64,000 nucleotides of DNA from Pseudobacteroides cellulosolvens ATCC 35603 = DSM 2933 (GCF_001262605.1 NZ_LGTC01000001.1:2151501-2215500), one strand, 5' to 3'. Positions 34,822 to 44,238 are shown, numbered from the stretch's first letter. Made by a program: numbers and translations. The notes: a model not told the origin generated them from the letters alone.

Positions 34822-34998
34822 ACAAGATTCCTTGGGATTTTGTATTCCAGAGAATATTTGGCAGACAAGAAAATAAAGAGATTCTCATAAGTTTTTTAAA
34901 CGCAATATTGATGCTTGAAAATGACAGTATTGGAAATAAATTTGATAGAAAAATTTACCGGCCTATCAAAGAGTGAAATTGAGGATTTGAAAATGTAA
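34821..34998 (+). pseudogene. Relic of a second Rpn-family gene
   Basis: Starting at the stop codon of the DUF4832 gene, one frame reads PWDFVFQRIFGRQENKEILI, the N-terminal pattern of Rpn nucleases. After a large deletion and a frameshift, another frame reads FTGLSKSEIEDLKM and stop, the family's C-terminal pattern. About 60 of ~280 codons remain. Confidence 0.65.
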
Positions 34999-35012
34999 AA
35001 AGCAGTACAAAT

Positions 35013-35048
35013 AAATGCCATGATTATTTTAAACTCATCATGGCATTT
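35013..35048. terminator. Bidirectional hairpin between convergent units
   Basis: AAATGCCATGAT (35013-35024) pairs exactly with ATCATGGCATTT (35037-35048). It lies between the plus-strand DUF4832 gene/Rpn relic and the minus-strand GT4 that ends at 35082. Confidence 0.7.
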
Positions 35049-35081
35049 ACACTATTTCACTTGATATTATAATATTATTTT

Positions 35082-36295
35082 TTATTTGCCAAAAAAAACT
35101 TTTTTATAAGCTCTTATTAAGTTATGCTTTTCTATTTCCCAATTCAGTTCCTTTTCTATTCTCTCTCTGCCTGTTTTACCCATTTTTTTCCTGAGCTCCT
35201 CATCATCAAGAAGCACTAGTATTTTCTCTGCCATATCAACGGCATCATTCCTTTTTGCATAAAGCGATGCGTTCCCGGCCGAATATTTGCCTTCAGTAAG
35301 GTCAAACTGCACTATGGGTTTTCCTAATGCCATATATTCCATTACCTTATTCATAGTGGATTTGTCATTCATTTCATTGTATTCATCAGGATTAACGCAA
35401 ACATCAGCTGTATTTAAGTATTCCAGTAGAACCTGGTCCGAAACCCTGCCTGTAAATGTAAAGTAGTTTTCAAGGCATTTTTCCCTTACATACTGCTTGA
35501 TATTTGAAAGCTCTGTCCCTCCTCCTACACAGGCAAAATGGACATCTTTTCTTTTTTTAACGTTTATTATGTGTTCAGCCGCATCTACAAGATAATTAAG
35601 CCCTTCCTGCTTTCCTATAACTCCTACATAACCAACCATGTATTTGCATCCCTTTTTCAGTTCATCAACAGGAGGCACTATTTTAAGTCTTTCAAGACTT
35701 GGCCCGCTCCTTACCACAAAAACATCTTCAGGCTTTTTTTGCCCCTTCTCATGGCAATCTCCCTATAGCTATTGTTGGTAGCAATTGAAACTCCTGCACA
35801 TTTAAAGGTTCTCTTTTCCAAGAAAAGCATTAATTTGTAGAAAAAATCCTTTCTATTATATTTGGCAATATATAATTCCGGATTTATATCATGATGGTCA
35901 AAAACAAACTTTTTACCCAAGAGTTTATACGGCCTGGCAACAAGATAAATAAGGTCTGGAGGATTACATGCATGTATAACATCAAACCCTCTTGTAAATA
36001 GGCATCTCACAGAAAGAACAAATTCCCAGAAAAGGGCACTTCCATATTCAAGAAGATAACCCAAAGCTCCATCAGCTTCGTATGCCAATTTATGCCTGTA
36101 AATTGCTATATCGTCAATTATCTCAAACTTCTTCTCATAACCTTTTCCTGTGGGGCAGATTATTGAAACCTTTGCTCCATAATTCCTAAGTGTTGTGGCC
36201 TCTTGCCATACTCTCCTGTCAAAAGGGCATGGCAGGTTTTCAACAATAATAAGTACTTTCTTACCAGCAAATACCTTCGTAGTTTGCTCGTTCAT
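35082..36295 (-). pseudogene. GT4 glycosyltransferase, frameshifted
   Basis: Two overlapping frames make one ~404-residue GT-B enzyme. The first (from ATG 36295, with GGGGGATAAGG upstream) carries ENLPCPFDRRVWQEA, HACNPPDLIYLVARPY and FDHHDINPELYIAKY. It ends early at a run of seven A (T at 35734-35740 on the plus strand). One more A would give GKKKPEDVFVVRSGPSLERL, joining directly to the second frame (PPVDELKKGCKYMVGYVGVI, then the donor-site EYMALGKPIVQFD). The FDHHDINPE pattern belongs to the WbnH/WbuB-like GT4 group. The gene begins inside the end of the AlgD-like gene, so they are coupled. Real inactivation and a homopolymer sequencing error are both possible. Confidence 0.8.
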
Positions 36296-37574
36296 ATACC
36301 TTATCCCCCATTCTAACCAGGTCAAAGATCATTTGGTCATCTCTGGCCTCTTCAATAATTCTGATAAATTCCGGATCCTTATTTCCAATAATAATAAGCT
36401 CTCTGTCCTCCAAAATTTCATCCAAAGAATCCACCATAAGGGCTGATATATGAGGAATATGTTTTTCTATGTAATCCTTGTTCGCACCAACCAGCTTTGC
36501 AACATATACGTTCCTGTCATACAGCTTCAAATCATATCCCTTGCCTATTAAAGCTTCAATTATGTCAATCATAGGGCTTTCTCTTAAGTCATCCGTTCCC
36601 TCTTTGAAGCTGAATCCGGCTATGCCTATTTTATTTTTGCCTTGTGAAATTATCCGCTTGATTGCAGACTGTATTTGATTGTGATTACTAGGAAGTAAAG
36701 AGCTTAAAAGCGGTAGTTCCAAGTCAAGAGTCCTGGCAAGATAGTTTATAGCCCTTAAGTCCTTTGGAAGGCATGAACCGCCAAAAGCAAAACCCGGTTT
36801 TAAGTAATAAGTGGATATATTAAGCTTGGTATCTTTCATAAATATGTTCATAACCTCATGACTGTCAAGTCCAATACTTTTACAAATGTGGCCTATTTCA
36901 TTGGCAAAAGTAATTTTTAAGGCATGAAAATTATTATCAACATACTTAACCATTTCAGCCACTTCAATCTTAGTCTTTATCATAGGACCCGGAAGCCCCT
37001 CATAAAGAGAAAGAACCTTTTGAGCTATTTCCTCCGAATCGGAACCTACAACCGTTTTAGGAGGATTATAAAAGTCGAAAACCGCTGTTGATTCCCTGAG
37101 AAACTCAGGGTTGAAAACAACATAAAAGCCTTCGTTTTGTTTTTTTCCAGAAGAGCTCTCCAGAATAGGTATTACTATGTTTCTCATTGTCCCCGGCAGC
37201 ATTGTGCTCCTAAACACAAATATATGAGGACTAACCTTATCCCTTATACTTTTTCCAGCTTCCTCACAAGCATTTTTAAGATATTTTGTATCCAGATTGC
37301 CGTTTGGCTCACTTGGAGTACCCACACATATAATAGACAGCTCAGTTTTACCGATAGCTTCTGCTGCATCCACAGTAGCCGATATAAGACCTTTATCCTT
37401 GGCATCTTTAAGCATTTCGGGAACATCCTTCTCTACAATAGGACAAATCCCCTCATTGAGCATTTTTACTTTCAAGCTATTCACATCAACGCCAACCACA
37501 TTATGGTTTCTAGAAGTAAGATAAGCAATAGTTACTACGCCTACATAACCGAGTCCAAATACACTTATATTCAA
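36261..37574 (-). CDS. algD: GDP-mannose 6-dehydrogenase (AlgD-like)
   Basis: 437 residues from a TTG at 37574, placed by GGGGGTG 6 nt upstream; this gives MNISVFGLGYVG, as in the family. The NAD motif is at 7-12, FNPEFLRESTA near 154-164, and the catalytic Cys falls at position 268 in GFAFGGSCLPKD. That is the number I recall for Pseudomonas aeruginosa AlgD, and the protein also shares AlgD's C-terminal EGICW. Other similar stretches are TDDLRESP, YDRNV and GANKDYIE. The reaction is a two-step oxidation of GDP-mannose to GDP-mannuronate. A UDP-glucose dehydrogenase would lack the EGICW end. It sits between a PaaK-like gene and a GT4 in one minus-strand unit. Confidence 0.85.
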   Translation of the reverse strand: MNISVFGLGYVGVVTIAYLTSRNHNVVGVDVNSLKVKMLNEGICPIVEKDVPEMLKDAKDKGLISATVDAAEAIGKTELSIICVGTPSEPNGNLDTKYLKNACEEAGKSIRDKVSPHIFVFRSTMLPGTMRNIVIPILESSSGKKQNEGFYVVFNPEFLRESTAVFDFYNPPKTVVGSDSEEIAQKVLSLYEGLPGPMIKTKIEVAEMVKYVDNNFHALKITFANEIGHICKSIGLDSHEVMNIFMKDTKLNISTYYLKPGFAFGGSCLPKDLRAINYLARTLDLELPLLSSLLPSNHNQIQSAIKRIISQGKNKIGIAGFSFKEGTDDLRESPMIDIIEALIGKGYDLKLYDRNVYVAKLVGANKDYIEKHIPHISALMVDSLDEILEDRELIIIGNKDPEFIRIIEEARDDQMIFDLVRMGDKVYERANYEGICW

Positions 37575-37652
37575 TTGATACACCCCCAAAAAAAATGAAA
37601 TATTAATGCAAAATATTTATTTGTAAAATATTAGTCGGTTCTATCTGAAAAT

Positions 37653-38888
37653 TTATTTGTGTACTACGTAATTAAGCTTGCCGCTTGGATTTCTTTCCAA
37701 ACAAGATACGTACTGTATTCTAAACATTCCTTCCGGCAAATGACTTCCAATTGTTTTTATAAGTAACTGTTCATCTTCTTCATTAAAGCACTCTTCCCTG
37801 ACAATTTTAACAACTATCTTATTGTCTTTGTCAATACAAATCTGTGCTCCATTAATTCTCCTTGCATCTTTGAAAAATGCACAGTAAAGACCTGTTGCTG
37901 TTTTAGTATCTGTTCCTGTATGAATAAAATCACCTATTCGCCCATGAATCACTTTTATATTAATTCCCTTGTTTCCGCACGGACATTCTGTTTCGTTAAA
38001 CTCTACAAGGTCATGGGTATTATACCTTACAAGAGGCATTATTCTGTTATGATATTGTGTACCGGCAATCTCAAAAAGACTGCCATTATATTTACAAAAC
38101 TCTATATGTGAGTAATTCGGCACTTCATGATAATTTCCATTTGGGCATCTATAAAGTGCTGCCACTCTTTCAGCCTGACCATACCAGTCTTTAACCTGGC
38201 ATTTGAAGGCTTTTTCTATAGCTTCAATCTGCCAATCAAAAAGCATTTCCGATGAAGTTGCTACAAAATCAAAATGTATATCTTTGTTGTTTTTTATGCA
38301 GTACTGTGCCAGAATATATGCCGTTGACGGATATGCCCACAGGCATTTGTTCTTTATCCTGGAAAGCTTCTTAACAGCCATCTCAAGCCCTGCATCGCTT
38401 ATATGGTATGAAGAAATATACATTTCCTTTATAAATGGGATACACATATAAATCTTATGGGGCTTATATCCGGATCTAAAAATTCTTTCCCCCCTGAACA
38501 CAACCCTGTATTTGTTTTTCCACCCAAAGTACAGGTTCTGAAAATGCTGCTCGGCTACCATACACCTCAAATCCCTTAAAAAGGAAAAAGGTGTACCTGA
38601 CGTACCCGCTGTTGAACCCTTGTGCTTAATTTTATATCCATTATTTATGAAATCCAAATGACTGCCTTTTACATCACGCTTGTCGATAAACCTGTATTTG
38701 GATATATCATTTCCTTTATTTCTATAAAATTTTATTTTCCCAGAACAGTAAGAGAGGGTATTTTCCAAAGAAGTATTTTGAATCCAATTACCCCAAAAAA
38801 GGGAAATTATTAAGCAAAATAATCTCCTTGTAAAAAAATCTATATACTTTTTGAAATAAAACCTTATGATAAATTTGATATCGTCCAT
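37653..38888 (-). CDS. PaaK/CapK-family adenylate-forming enzyme, second copy
   Basis: 411 residues from ATG 38888 (CAGGG upstream). It carries KGSTAGTSGTPFS (P-loop-like, near 90), DWYGQAERVAALYRC near 237-251, LVRYNTHDLVEF near 285-296, and a CPCGN cluster. It is clearly related to the protein at 1620-2936, though diverged. It is first in a unit with algD and a GT4, so the activated acid probably ends up on the same polymer. The hinge motif reads YNTHD where most members have YRTGD, a change that could affect adenylation. Confidence 0.8.
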   Translation of the reverse strand: MDDIKFIIRFYFKKYIDFFTRRLFCLIISLFWGNWIQNTSLENTLSYCSGKIKFYRNKGNDISKYRFIDKRDVKGSHLDFINNGYKIKHKGSTAGTSGTPFSFLRDLRCMVAEQHFQNLYFGWKNKYRVVFRGERIFRSGYKPHKIYMCIPFIKEMYISSYHISDAGLEMAVKKLSRIKNKCLWAYPSTAYILAQYCIKNNKDIHFDFVATSSEMLFDWQIEAIEKAFKCQVKDWYGQAERVAALYRCPNGNYHEVPNYSHIEFCKYNGSLFEIAGTQYHNRIMPLVRYNTHDLVEFNETECPCGNKGINIKVIHGRIGDFIHTGTDTKTATGLYCAFFKDARRINGAQICIDKDNKIVVKIVREECFNEEDEQLLIKTIGSHLPEGMFRIQYVSCLERNPSGKLNYVVHK

Positions 38889-39079
38889 ATACAACCCTGT
38901 GTTCAGAAAAAATAAAACAACTGAAATAACTAATGTTTTATAGTAATTATGATCTATGATTTCTCTATATTTTGTTAATTACTAGATCAAAATTATTTTA
39001 TAACAAAACTTAACAAAAGTCTACAATTAAAATCACAAGATTTATTTGTTTATATTTTATTTATATTTTATCAAATTAA

Positions 39080-39108
39080 TTGAACTGACAAAAAAAATAG
39101 TATATAAT
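39080..39108 (+). promoter_or_regulatory. Sigma-A-like promoter of the deacetylase operon
   Basis: TTGAAC (39080-39085), 17-bp spacer, TATAAT (39103-39108). The start of the coding region is about 195 nt further on, which is a long leader. Confidence 0.6.
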
Positions 39109-39182
39109 TCTCTTGTATACATAAATTGTAATAAAATTATTAGTTTTTTGTATTTATTGTTTTGTATTTATTGTAGGGGAGA

Positions 39183-39260
39183 ATGATTCATATTCGACTG
39201 TTAATAACAGATAGGTTATTAACTTTCTTGTCGTTTATTTTCTTCCATATTTTTCAGTAG
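39183..39260 (+). CDS. Possible leader peptide
   Basis: A 25-codon frame beginning ATGATTCATATT just after GTAGGGGAGA, hydrophobic (RLLITDRLLTFLSFIFFHIF). A perfect 9-bp hairpin GTTAATAAC/GTTATTAAC (39200-39208 with 39215-39223), followed by a T-rich tract, lies within it. The geometry suggests attenuation by translation, but spacing between ribosome site and ATG is short. Chance is possible. Confidence 0.3.
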   Translation: MIHIRLLITDRLLTFLSFIFFHIFQ

Positions 39261-39311
39261 ATTTCAGTTGATTATTTTTCATAAATGAAGATTACTTTAT
39301 AAAAAGGTTGT

Positions 39312-40384
39312 GTGATTATAATCATGGTAGAAACAGATATAAAAGAGAAAATCAAGAGATCAGTCAACAAGTTCATATGTTTTATGATTTATTGTACCGG
39401 TATTTATTTTATTCTTAAAAAGTTATTTTTAAAAAAGGGTCTTTATATTTTCTTTTACCACAGCTTTGTGGATACAGAAAAATGCAAGAAAGACGGCAGG
39501 CTTATATCTTTAAGTTCAGTTGATAGAAAGGCCTTTGAAAGCCAATTGAAATATTTTAAAACGGATTACACCGTGATTACCTTGGATGAAGCCTATGAGC
39601 TAATGAAAAGCAACAAGCCCTTGGATAGAAGATACCTTGTTTTAACAATTGATGACGGTTACAAAGACAACTTTATATATGGTTATGAATTATTCAAAAA
39701 ATATCAAATTTATCCTAACATATATCTTACTGCAAACAATGTAGACAAAAGCACTTATTTATGGCCTGACCTATTAAGAAATATTGTCTATAATTCCCAA
39801 AAAGCTCATGTTGATATTGATATATATGACATCCACTACTCTTTCAGCTTAAAAGGAAAGTACAGCAAGATTATTTTCCTTGATTACATAAAGGAAAATA
39901 TAAAAAATACGATGAAGAAAAAAAATATAGAATACTTGAATATTTATACCAGGTCTTTGATGTAAATGTCGAAAAAAAGTGCGATTTAATGCTGAACTGG
40001 GACGAGGTACAAAAGCTTTCTTCAATCGGAGTTACTTTTGGTGCCCACACACTCAACCATCCAATCCTCGGCAATTTGTCCGAGGATGAAGCAACAAATG
40101 AAATATACGGATCAAAAGTCCTTATTGAAGAGAGGACAAATAAAAAAGTACGTCATTTTGCTTACCCCAACGGAAGGATTTGTGATATAAATGAGTTCTG
40201 TGTAAGCCAGGCTAGAAAGCACTTCGATACAGCAACCACTACAACTCCCGGTATAAATCAACCCGGTGATGACTTGATGAGACTTAAAAGAATTGGACTG
40301 GCTTATGATTATAATATTATAGATTTCAAAGTCAAGGTTTTGTATTTTTGCATATTAGAAAGCATTAGGAGGTTTATGAGATGA
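39312..40384 (+). pseudogene. Polysaccharide deacetylase, frameshifted
   Basis: Two frames, 39312-39965 and a second reaching 40384, form one ~357-residue NodB/CE4-like protein. An N-terminal membrane helix (residues ~15-38) is followed by LTIDDGYKDNF (motif 1), then GAHTLNHPILGNL (motif 2, HxxxH) and RHFAYPNGR (motif 3) in the second frame. The frames meet at an A6 run (39902-39907). One extra A gives ENIKKYDEEKKYRILEYLYQ, which continues smoothly. The expected activity is removal of N-acetyl groups from a surface or wall polysaccharide. The start is uncertain: GTG 39312 or ATG 39324. As with the other two frameshifts, an error in the sequence is possible. Confidence 0.75.
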
Positions 40385-40399
40385 TACAGAGGTTTATTT

Positions 40400-41443
40400 A
40401 TGAGTTATAAAGTATATTTTATAGGCCCATCTCTTGATACTCAGGGTGGGATATCATCTGTTCTTAAATTGTACAAGGAGAACTTGACAGGACTGGAAAT
40501 GGCATTTTTAGGCTCATATTCCGGCAAGAACCGTTTCAGGGATTTATACTGTTTTATATATGCACTTATTAGAACCTTCATAATATGCCTGACGGATAAA
40601 AAGGCTATTTTTCATATAAACACGGCATCAAACGGCAGCTATTTTAGAAAATCAATTATCGCAAGGATGTGTTTGTTGTTTGGCAGGAAAGTTATTCTAC
40701 ATATACATGGCGGAGGTTTTATAGATTTTATTGAAAGCTCCAAGCCTCAAAAGAAAAAAGCCATTATTACTTTATTACGCAGAGTTCATCATATAATAGT
40801 GCTTTCGGATTTTTGGCTGGAGTCTTACCAAAAATATACAGCTAAAGATAAAATATCGGTATTGTATAACCCTTGCGGTATTATTGATAAGGTTTATAAG
40901 CCACGCAGCAACATGAAAACAAGAATACTTTTTGTCGGTGCTATTTGCAAAAACAAAGGGGTTTATGATTTGATCCAATCAGTCAGACCTCTTGATAAAA
41001 ACAGCTATATTCTTGATCTCTACGGAAACGGAGAGTTAGATCAGGCACGAAGCCTTACAAAGACTTTTGCCCTCACCGATAATATACATATATATGACTG
41101 GGTAAGCCGCAGAGAACTGGATGCTGTCTACGAAAGATCCGATATATTGGTATTGCCTTCATATGCCGAAGGAATGCCCATGTGCATATTGGAAGCCATG
41201 GGAAAAGGTTTGCCCATTATTGCATCAGATGTTGGAGGTATACCTGATACTATTGTTGACGGACATAACGGATATATTATTTCACCCGGTAATACCAGTG
41301 CTCTTAAGGATAAAATCAGCCTGCTTATTTCTGATAAACTCCTTAGGGAGCAAATGGGCAAGGCCAGCCTGGAACTGGCTGCAACCAGATACTCTGTAGA
41401 GAAAATTGCAGAGAAATTAAAAAGAATTTATGATTCATTATAA
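40400..41443 (+). CDS. GT4 glycosyltransferase
   Basis: 347 residues, GT-B. GPSLDTQGGISSVLKLY at the N-terminus, ILHIHGGGFIDF near 98-109, LFVGAICKNKGVYDLIQSV near 176-194, and AEGMPMCILEAMGKGLPII near 255-273. It is 15 bp after the deacetylase and its end overlaps the in-frame extension of the lyase gene. Such transferases add one hexose or hexosamine to a lipid-linked chain; the donor is unknown. Confidence 0.85.
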   Translation: MSYKVYFIGPSLDTQGGISSVLKLYKENLTGLEMAFLGSYSGKNRFRDLYCFIYALIRTFIICLTDKKAIFHINTASNGSYFRKSIIARMCLLFGRKVILHIHGGGFIDFIESSKPQKKKAIITLLRRVHHIIVLSDFWLESYQKYTAKDKISVLYNPCGIIDKVYKPRSNMKTRILFVGAICKNKGVYDLIQSVRPLDKNSYILDLYGNGELDQARSLTKTFALTDNIHIYDWVSRRELDAVYERSDILVLPSYAEGMPMCILEAMGKGLPIIASDVGGIPDTIVDGHNGYIISPGNTSALKDKISLLISDKLLREQMGKASLELAATRYSVEKIAEKLKRIYDSL

Positions 41444-41456
41444 GGGAGAATCTCAA

Positions 41457-43409
41457 GTGAAAAACATAGGGTTTTTTTATAACAGATTAAAAAGGATGTC
41501 AGTTCCTGAAATAGCATATAGGGTAAGGCAAAAAGCAGTAAGCTTAAAAGATAAAAGTGTTAACCCAAATAAGCTGATTAAAAGCTGTTTATCCTCTGAC
41601 TTGCCATGTAAAAAGCTATTTGACAGAGAAATAGATATCAACGATTTGGATGGTTTTATTAAAAAGGCTGATTTAGTATGCAGCAATGTTTTTGATATTT
41701 TCTCACTAAAAAGCTTTTATGTTGGTGAAAAGATCAATTATCACAAGGATTATTCCTCCGGTTTATCAGCCTGTTCAAATAAGTATGCAAAAGACATCAA
41801 CTACAGGGACAGCTCTAAGATTGGTGATATTAAGTATATCTGGGAGCTAAACAGGCATTTGCATTTACCGATTCTAGCCATGGCCTGGCATAAGACCGGT
41901 AACAATAAGTATTTGGATTCATTACAAAGTCAACTAAATGAATGGCTCATTCAAAATCCATTTTTGAGAGGCGTTAACTGGTCAAGCGGCCTTGAGTTGG
42001 GTATACGTCTTATTAACTGGACTATATGCTGGCACCTTTTATCAGACCATATAAGCCCTCAATTAAGGCAGGAATGGATCAATTCCATATATCTTCACTG
42101 TTGGTATTTAAGCAGAAATTTCAGCAGGTATTCCTCAGCCAATAACCATCTTATCGGTGAAGCCGCAGGTTTGTTTATAGCTTGCACTGCCCTGCCCCAG
42201 TTTCCTAATTCTAAAACCTGGCAGAAGAAGGCTTATGATATATTGATAAAGGAATGTGAAAAGCAGAATTATGATGATGGGGTAAACAAAGAGCAAGCCA
42301 TATCATATCAGCAATTTGTGTTGGACTTTCTCCTTCTTTCAGGCATAATAGGAAAGGCTTACGGTATAAATTTCCCTGCAACGTACTGGAACAGGCTGGA
42401 GAAAATGATGGAGTTTCTAGCATCACTGGAAAACTTCCAAGGAGATTTTCCTCAGATTGGTGATGAGGACTTTGGCTTTGTTATAAATATAAACCAAATA
42501 GAATATAGCCCATACAGGTCTCTTCTTAACACAGGTGCTTTTATTTTTAACAGGAAGGATTTTTTAAAGGACAATTGGCCTATTGATGACAAAACACTTT
42601 TTCTGCTTAATATAGGCGGATTTGCCCCAAGCTGCAAGCCCCAAGAAGCAAAGCCGCTCCGCTTCAGGTTTGATGAAGGCGGTTATTATATTTTAGGAAC
42701 AGGCCTTAATACCGACAAAGAACAAAAATTGATTTTTGACTGCGGCCCCTTAGGCTATTTATCTCTTGCTGCACACGGTCATGCCGATTCCCTGTCATTC
42801 TATTTTTCCGCAGGCGGCATGCCAATATTAGTTGACCCAGGTACATATGCTTATCATGCCAATAAAAAATGGCGTAATTATTTTAGAGGTACTTGTGCAC
42901 ATAATACAGTGGCCATAGATAGTTGCGACCAATCCGTTATCACAGGCAATTTTATGTGGGGTAAACGGGCCAACTCAAAGCTTTTGGGGTACTCTGAACT
43001 TACAAGTGTGAAGGGCAGCCATGACGGTTACATACGACTTAATGGAGGTGTAATTCATACCCGGCAGATTTCATATCAAAAGCCATCAAATAAATGGCTC
43101 ATAGAAGATGAACTGATATCCGAGGATGAACATTTAGCTGAAGTACATTTTCATATTCATCCCAATTGCAGGGTTACTGAGAAAAACAGAAAAATTGTTA
43201 TTGAATTTGAAAAAGGGATCTGCACATTAGAACCTGATTCAGCTTCAGATATTTCACTGCATCATGGCAAGGAGGAATCTCTCTTAGGATGGTATTCACC
43301 TTCATATGACACCAAAATTCCTTGCAGCACACTAAAACTCAAGCGAAAAATCACTAAAGGGACAAACAAGCTACTAACTAGCTTCAGCGTGGAATTTCAT
43401 ATGGATTGA
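41457..43409 (+). CDS. Heparinase II/III-family polysaccharide lyase-like protein
   Basis: 650 residues from GTG 41457, chosen because AAGGGAG lies 8 nt upstream (an in-frame ATG at 41430 has no site). The N-terminal alpha/alpha-toroid shows RMSVPEIAYRVRQK (near 12-25), WSSGLELGIRLINW and RYSSANNHLIGEAAGLF. The heparinase II/III C-terminal beta domain follows (AAHGHADSLSFYFSAGGMPI, then DPGTYAYHA, with conserved H and Y). No signal peptide is visible, as is usual for family members in glycan clusters, which may trim or remodel polymer. Uronic acids are the family's targets, which agrees with the AlgD and WbpO genes here. Confidence 0.85.
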   Translation: MKNIGFFYNRLKRMSVPEIAYRVRQKAVSLKDKSVNPNKLIKSCLSSDLPCKKLFDREIDINDLDGFIKKADLVCSNVFDIFSLKSFYVGEKINYHKDYSSGLSACSNKYAKDINYRDSSKIGDIKYIWELNRHLHLPILAMAWHKTGNNKYLDSLQSQLNEWLIQNPFLRGVNWSSGLELGIRLINWTICWHLLSDHISPQLRQEWINSIYLHCWYLSRNFSRYSSANNHLIGEAAGLFIACTALPQFPNSKTWQKKAYDILIKECEKQNYDDGVNKEQAISYQQFVLDFLLLSGIIGKAYGINFPATYWNRLEKMMEFLASLENFQGDFPQIGDEDFGFVININQIEYSPYRSLLNTGAFIFNRKDFLKDNWPIDDKTLFLLNIGGFAPSCKPQEAKPLRFRFDEGGYYILGTGLNTDKEQKLIFDCGPLGYLSLAAHGHADSLSFYFSAGGMPILVDPGTYAYHANKKWRNYFRGTCAHNTVAIDSCDQSVITGNFMWGKRANSKLLGYSELTSVKGSHDGYIRLNGGVIHTRQISYQKPSNKWLIEDELISEDEHLAEVHFHIHPNCRVTEKNRKIVIEFEKGICTLEPDSASDISLHHGKEESLLGWYSPSYDTKIPCSTLKLKRKITKGTNKLLTSFSVEFHMD

Positions 43410-43420
43410 CACTTTTTATA

Positions 43421-43524
43421 TAGATAAAAAGTGAATAATCTTTTACATTTGTCTATCGCAAATCACGCTAAAACCATTCGTTATTTGCTCTGTCAAATGT
43501 AAGATTATTAACACTTTTAATATA
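43421..43524. repeat. MITE-like inverted-repeat element
   Basis: The left arm (43421-43451) runs TAGATAAAAAGTGAATAATC then TTTTACATTTG. The right arm (43494-43524) is its near-exact inverse, CAAATGTAAGATTATTAACA then CTTTTAATATA. The ~42-bp middle contains GCAAAT/ATTTGC. No coding capacity. One arm recurs at 49236-49269. It lies between the lyase and cpsD genes. Confidence 0.65.
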
Positions 43525-43596
43525 GAAAGAACTTTTAATATATGATAATATAAAATTTGTAACTTTTGGCTGTGTTAAAGCTACAGGAGGAATAAC

Positions 43597-44238
43597 ATGG
43601 ATTTTAAAGAAATAACGAGTGCTCCCATTAATGAAGCTTATAAAGCTTTAAGAACCAACCTGCAGTTCTGCGGATTTATAAAAAAATTCAAGACACTTGC
43701 TGTTGTGAGTTCAAATCCAGGTGAAGGCAAGACAACTACCGTATCTAATCTGGCTGTTGTAACTGCAAAGTCTGGGATAAAAGTTTTGGTTATTAATGCG
43801 GATTTAAGAAAAGCATCCTATGTACAGGGTTTATCAAACTACATTTCAGGATTTGCGGACCTTAAGGAAATTATAACCCCTTCGAGAATCGAAAATTTGA
43901 CTTATATCGACAGCGGTTCAAAGCCTCCTAATCCAACGGAGATTTTAAACTCAAAGGTTTTTTCAGATCTTGTTACAGAGCTCAAGTTGGTCTATGACAT
44001 TATAATAATTGACACTCCTGCAATGGGCAGTGTTATCGATGGTGCCATTGTAGCATCATTAACGGAAGGGACCTTGATTGTTACTTCTCCAAACAAAGTA
44101 AGCTTTAATGAATTTGAACGTTTAAAAATACAGCTGGGAAAAGCAAAAGCCAATATTCTTGGAGTAGCTATGAACAATATCCCAAAAGATGAGTACAAAA
44201 AGTACTACAATAGATATTATGACATGATTGAATTATAA
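43597..44238 (+). CDS. cpsD: CpsD/CapB-type tyrosine kinase (BY-kinase), separate form
   Basis: 213 residues. Walker A SSNPGEGKTTT near 35-45, Walker A' LVINADLRK near 63-71, Walker B IIIIDTPA near 131-138, and a C-terminal Tyr cluster (YKKYYNRYYDM) as autophosphorylation site. In Gram-positives this kinase is active when bound to its membrane partner CpsC, which is encoded 23 bp downstream. It controls length and export of the polymer. AGGAGG precedes the ATG. Confidence 0.9.
   Translation: MDFKEITSAPINEAYKALRTNLQFCGFIKKFKTLAVVSSNPGEGKTTTVSNLAVVTAKSGIKVLVINADLRKASYVQGLSNYISGFADLKEIITPSRIENLTYIDSGSKPPNPTEILNSKVFSDLVTELKLVYDIIIIDTPAMGSVIDGAIVASLTEGTLIVTSPNKVSFNEFERLKIQLGKAKANILGVAMNNIPKDEYKKYYNRYYDMIEL

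Larger units (their letters stand above)
38889..39311. other. Divergent intergenic region with long leader
   Basis: No annotated gene of normal size. It holds the plus-strand promoter at 39080-39108, a possible 25-codon leader ORF (39183-39260), a hairpin (39200-39223) and the start of the deacetylase gene. Promoter sequences for the minus-strand PaaK-like gene are not clear. Confidence 0.5.
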
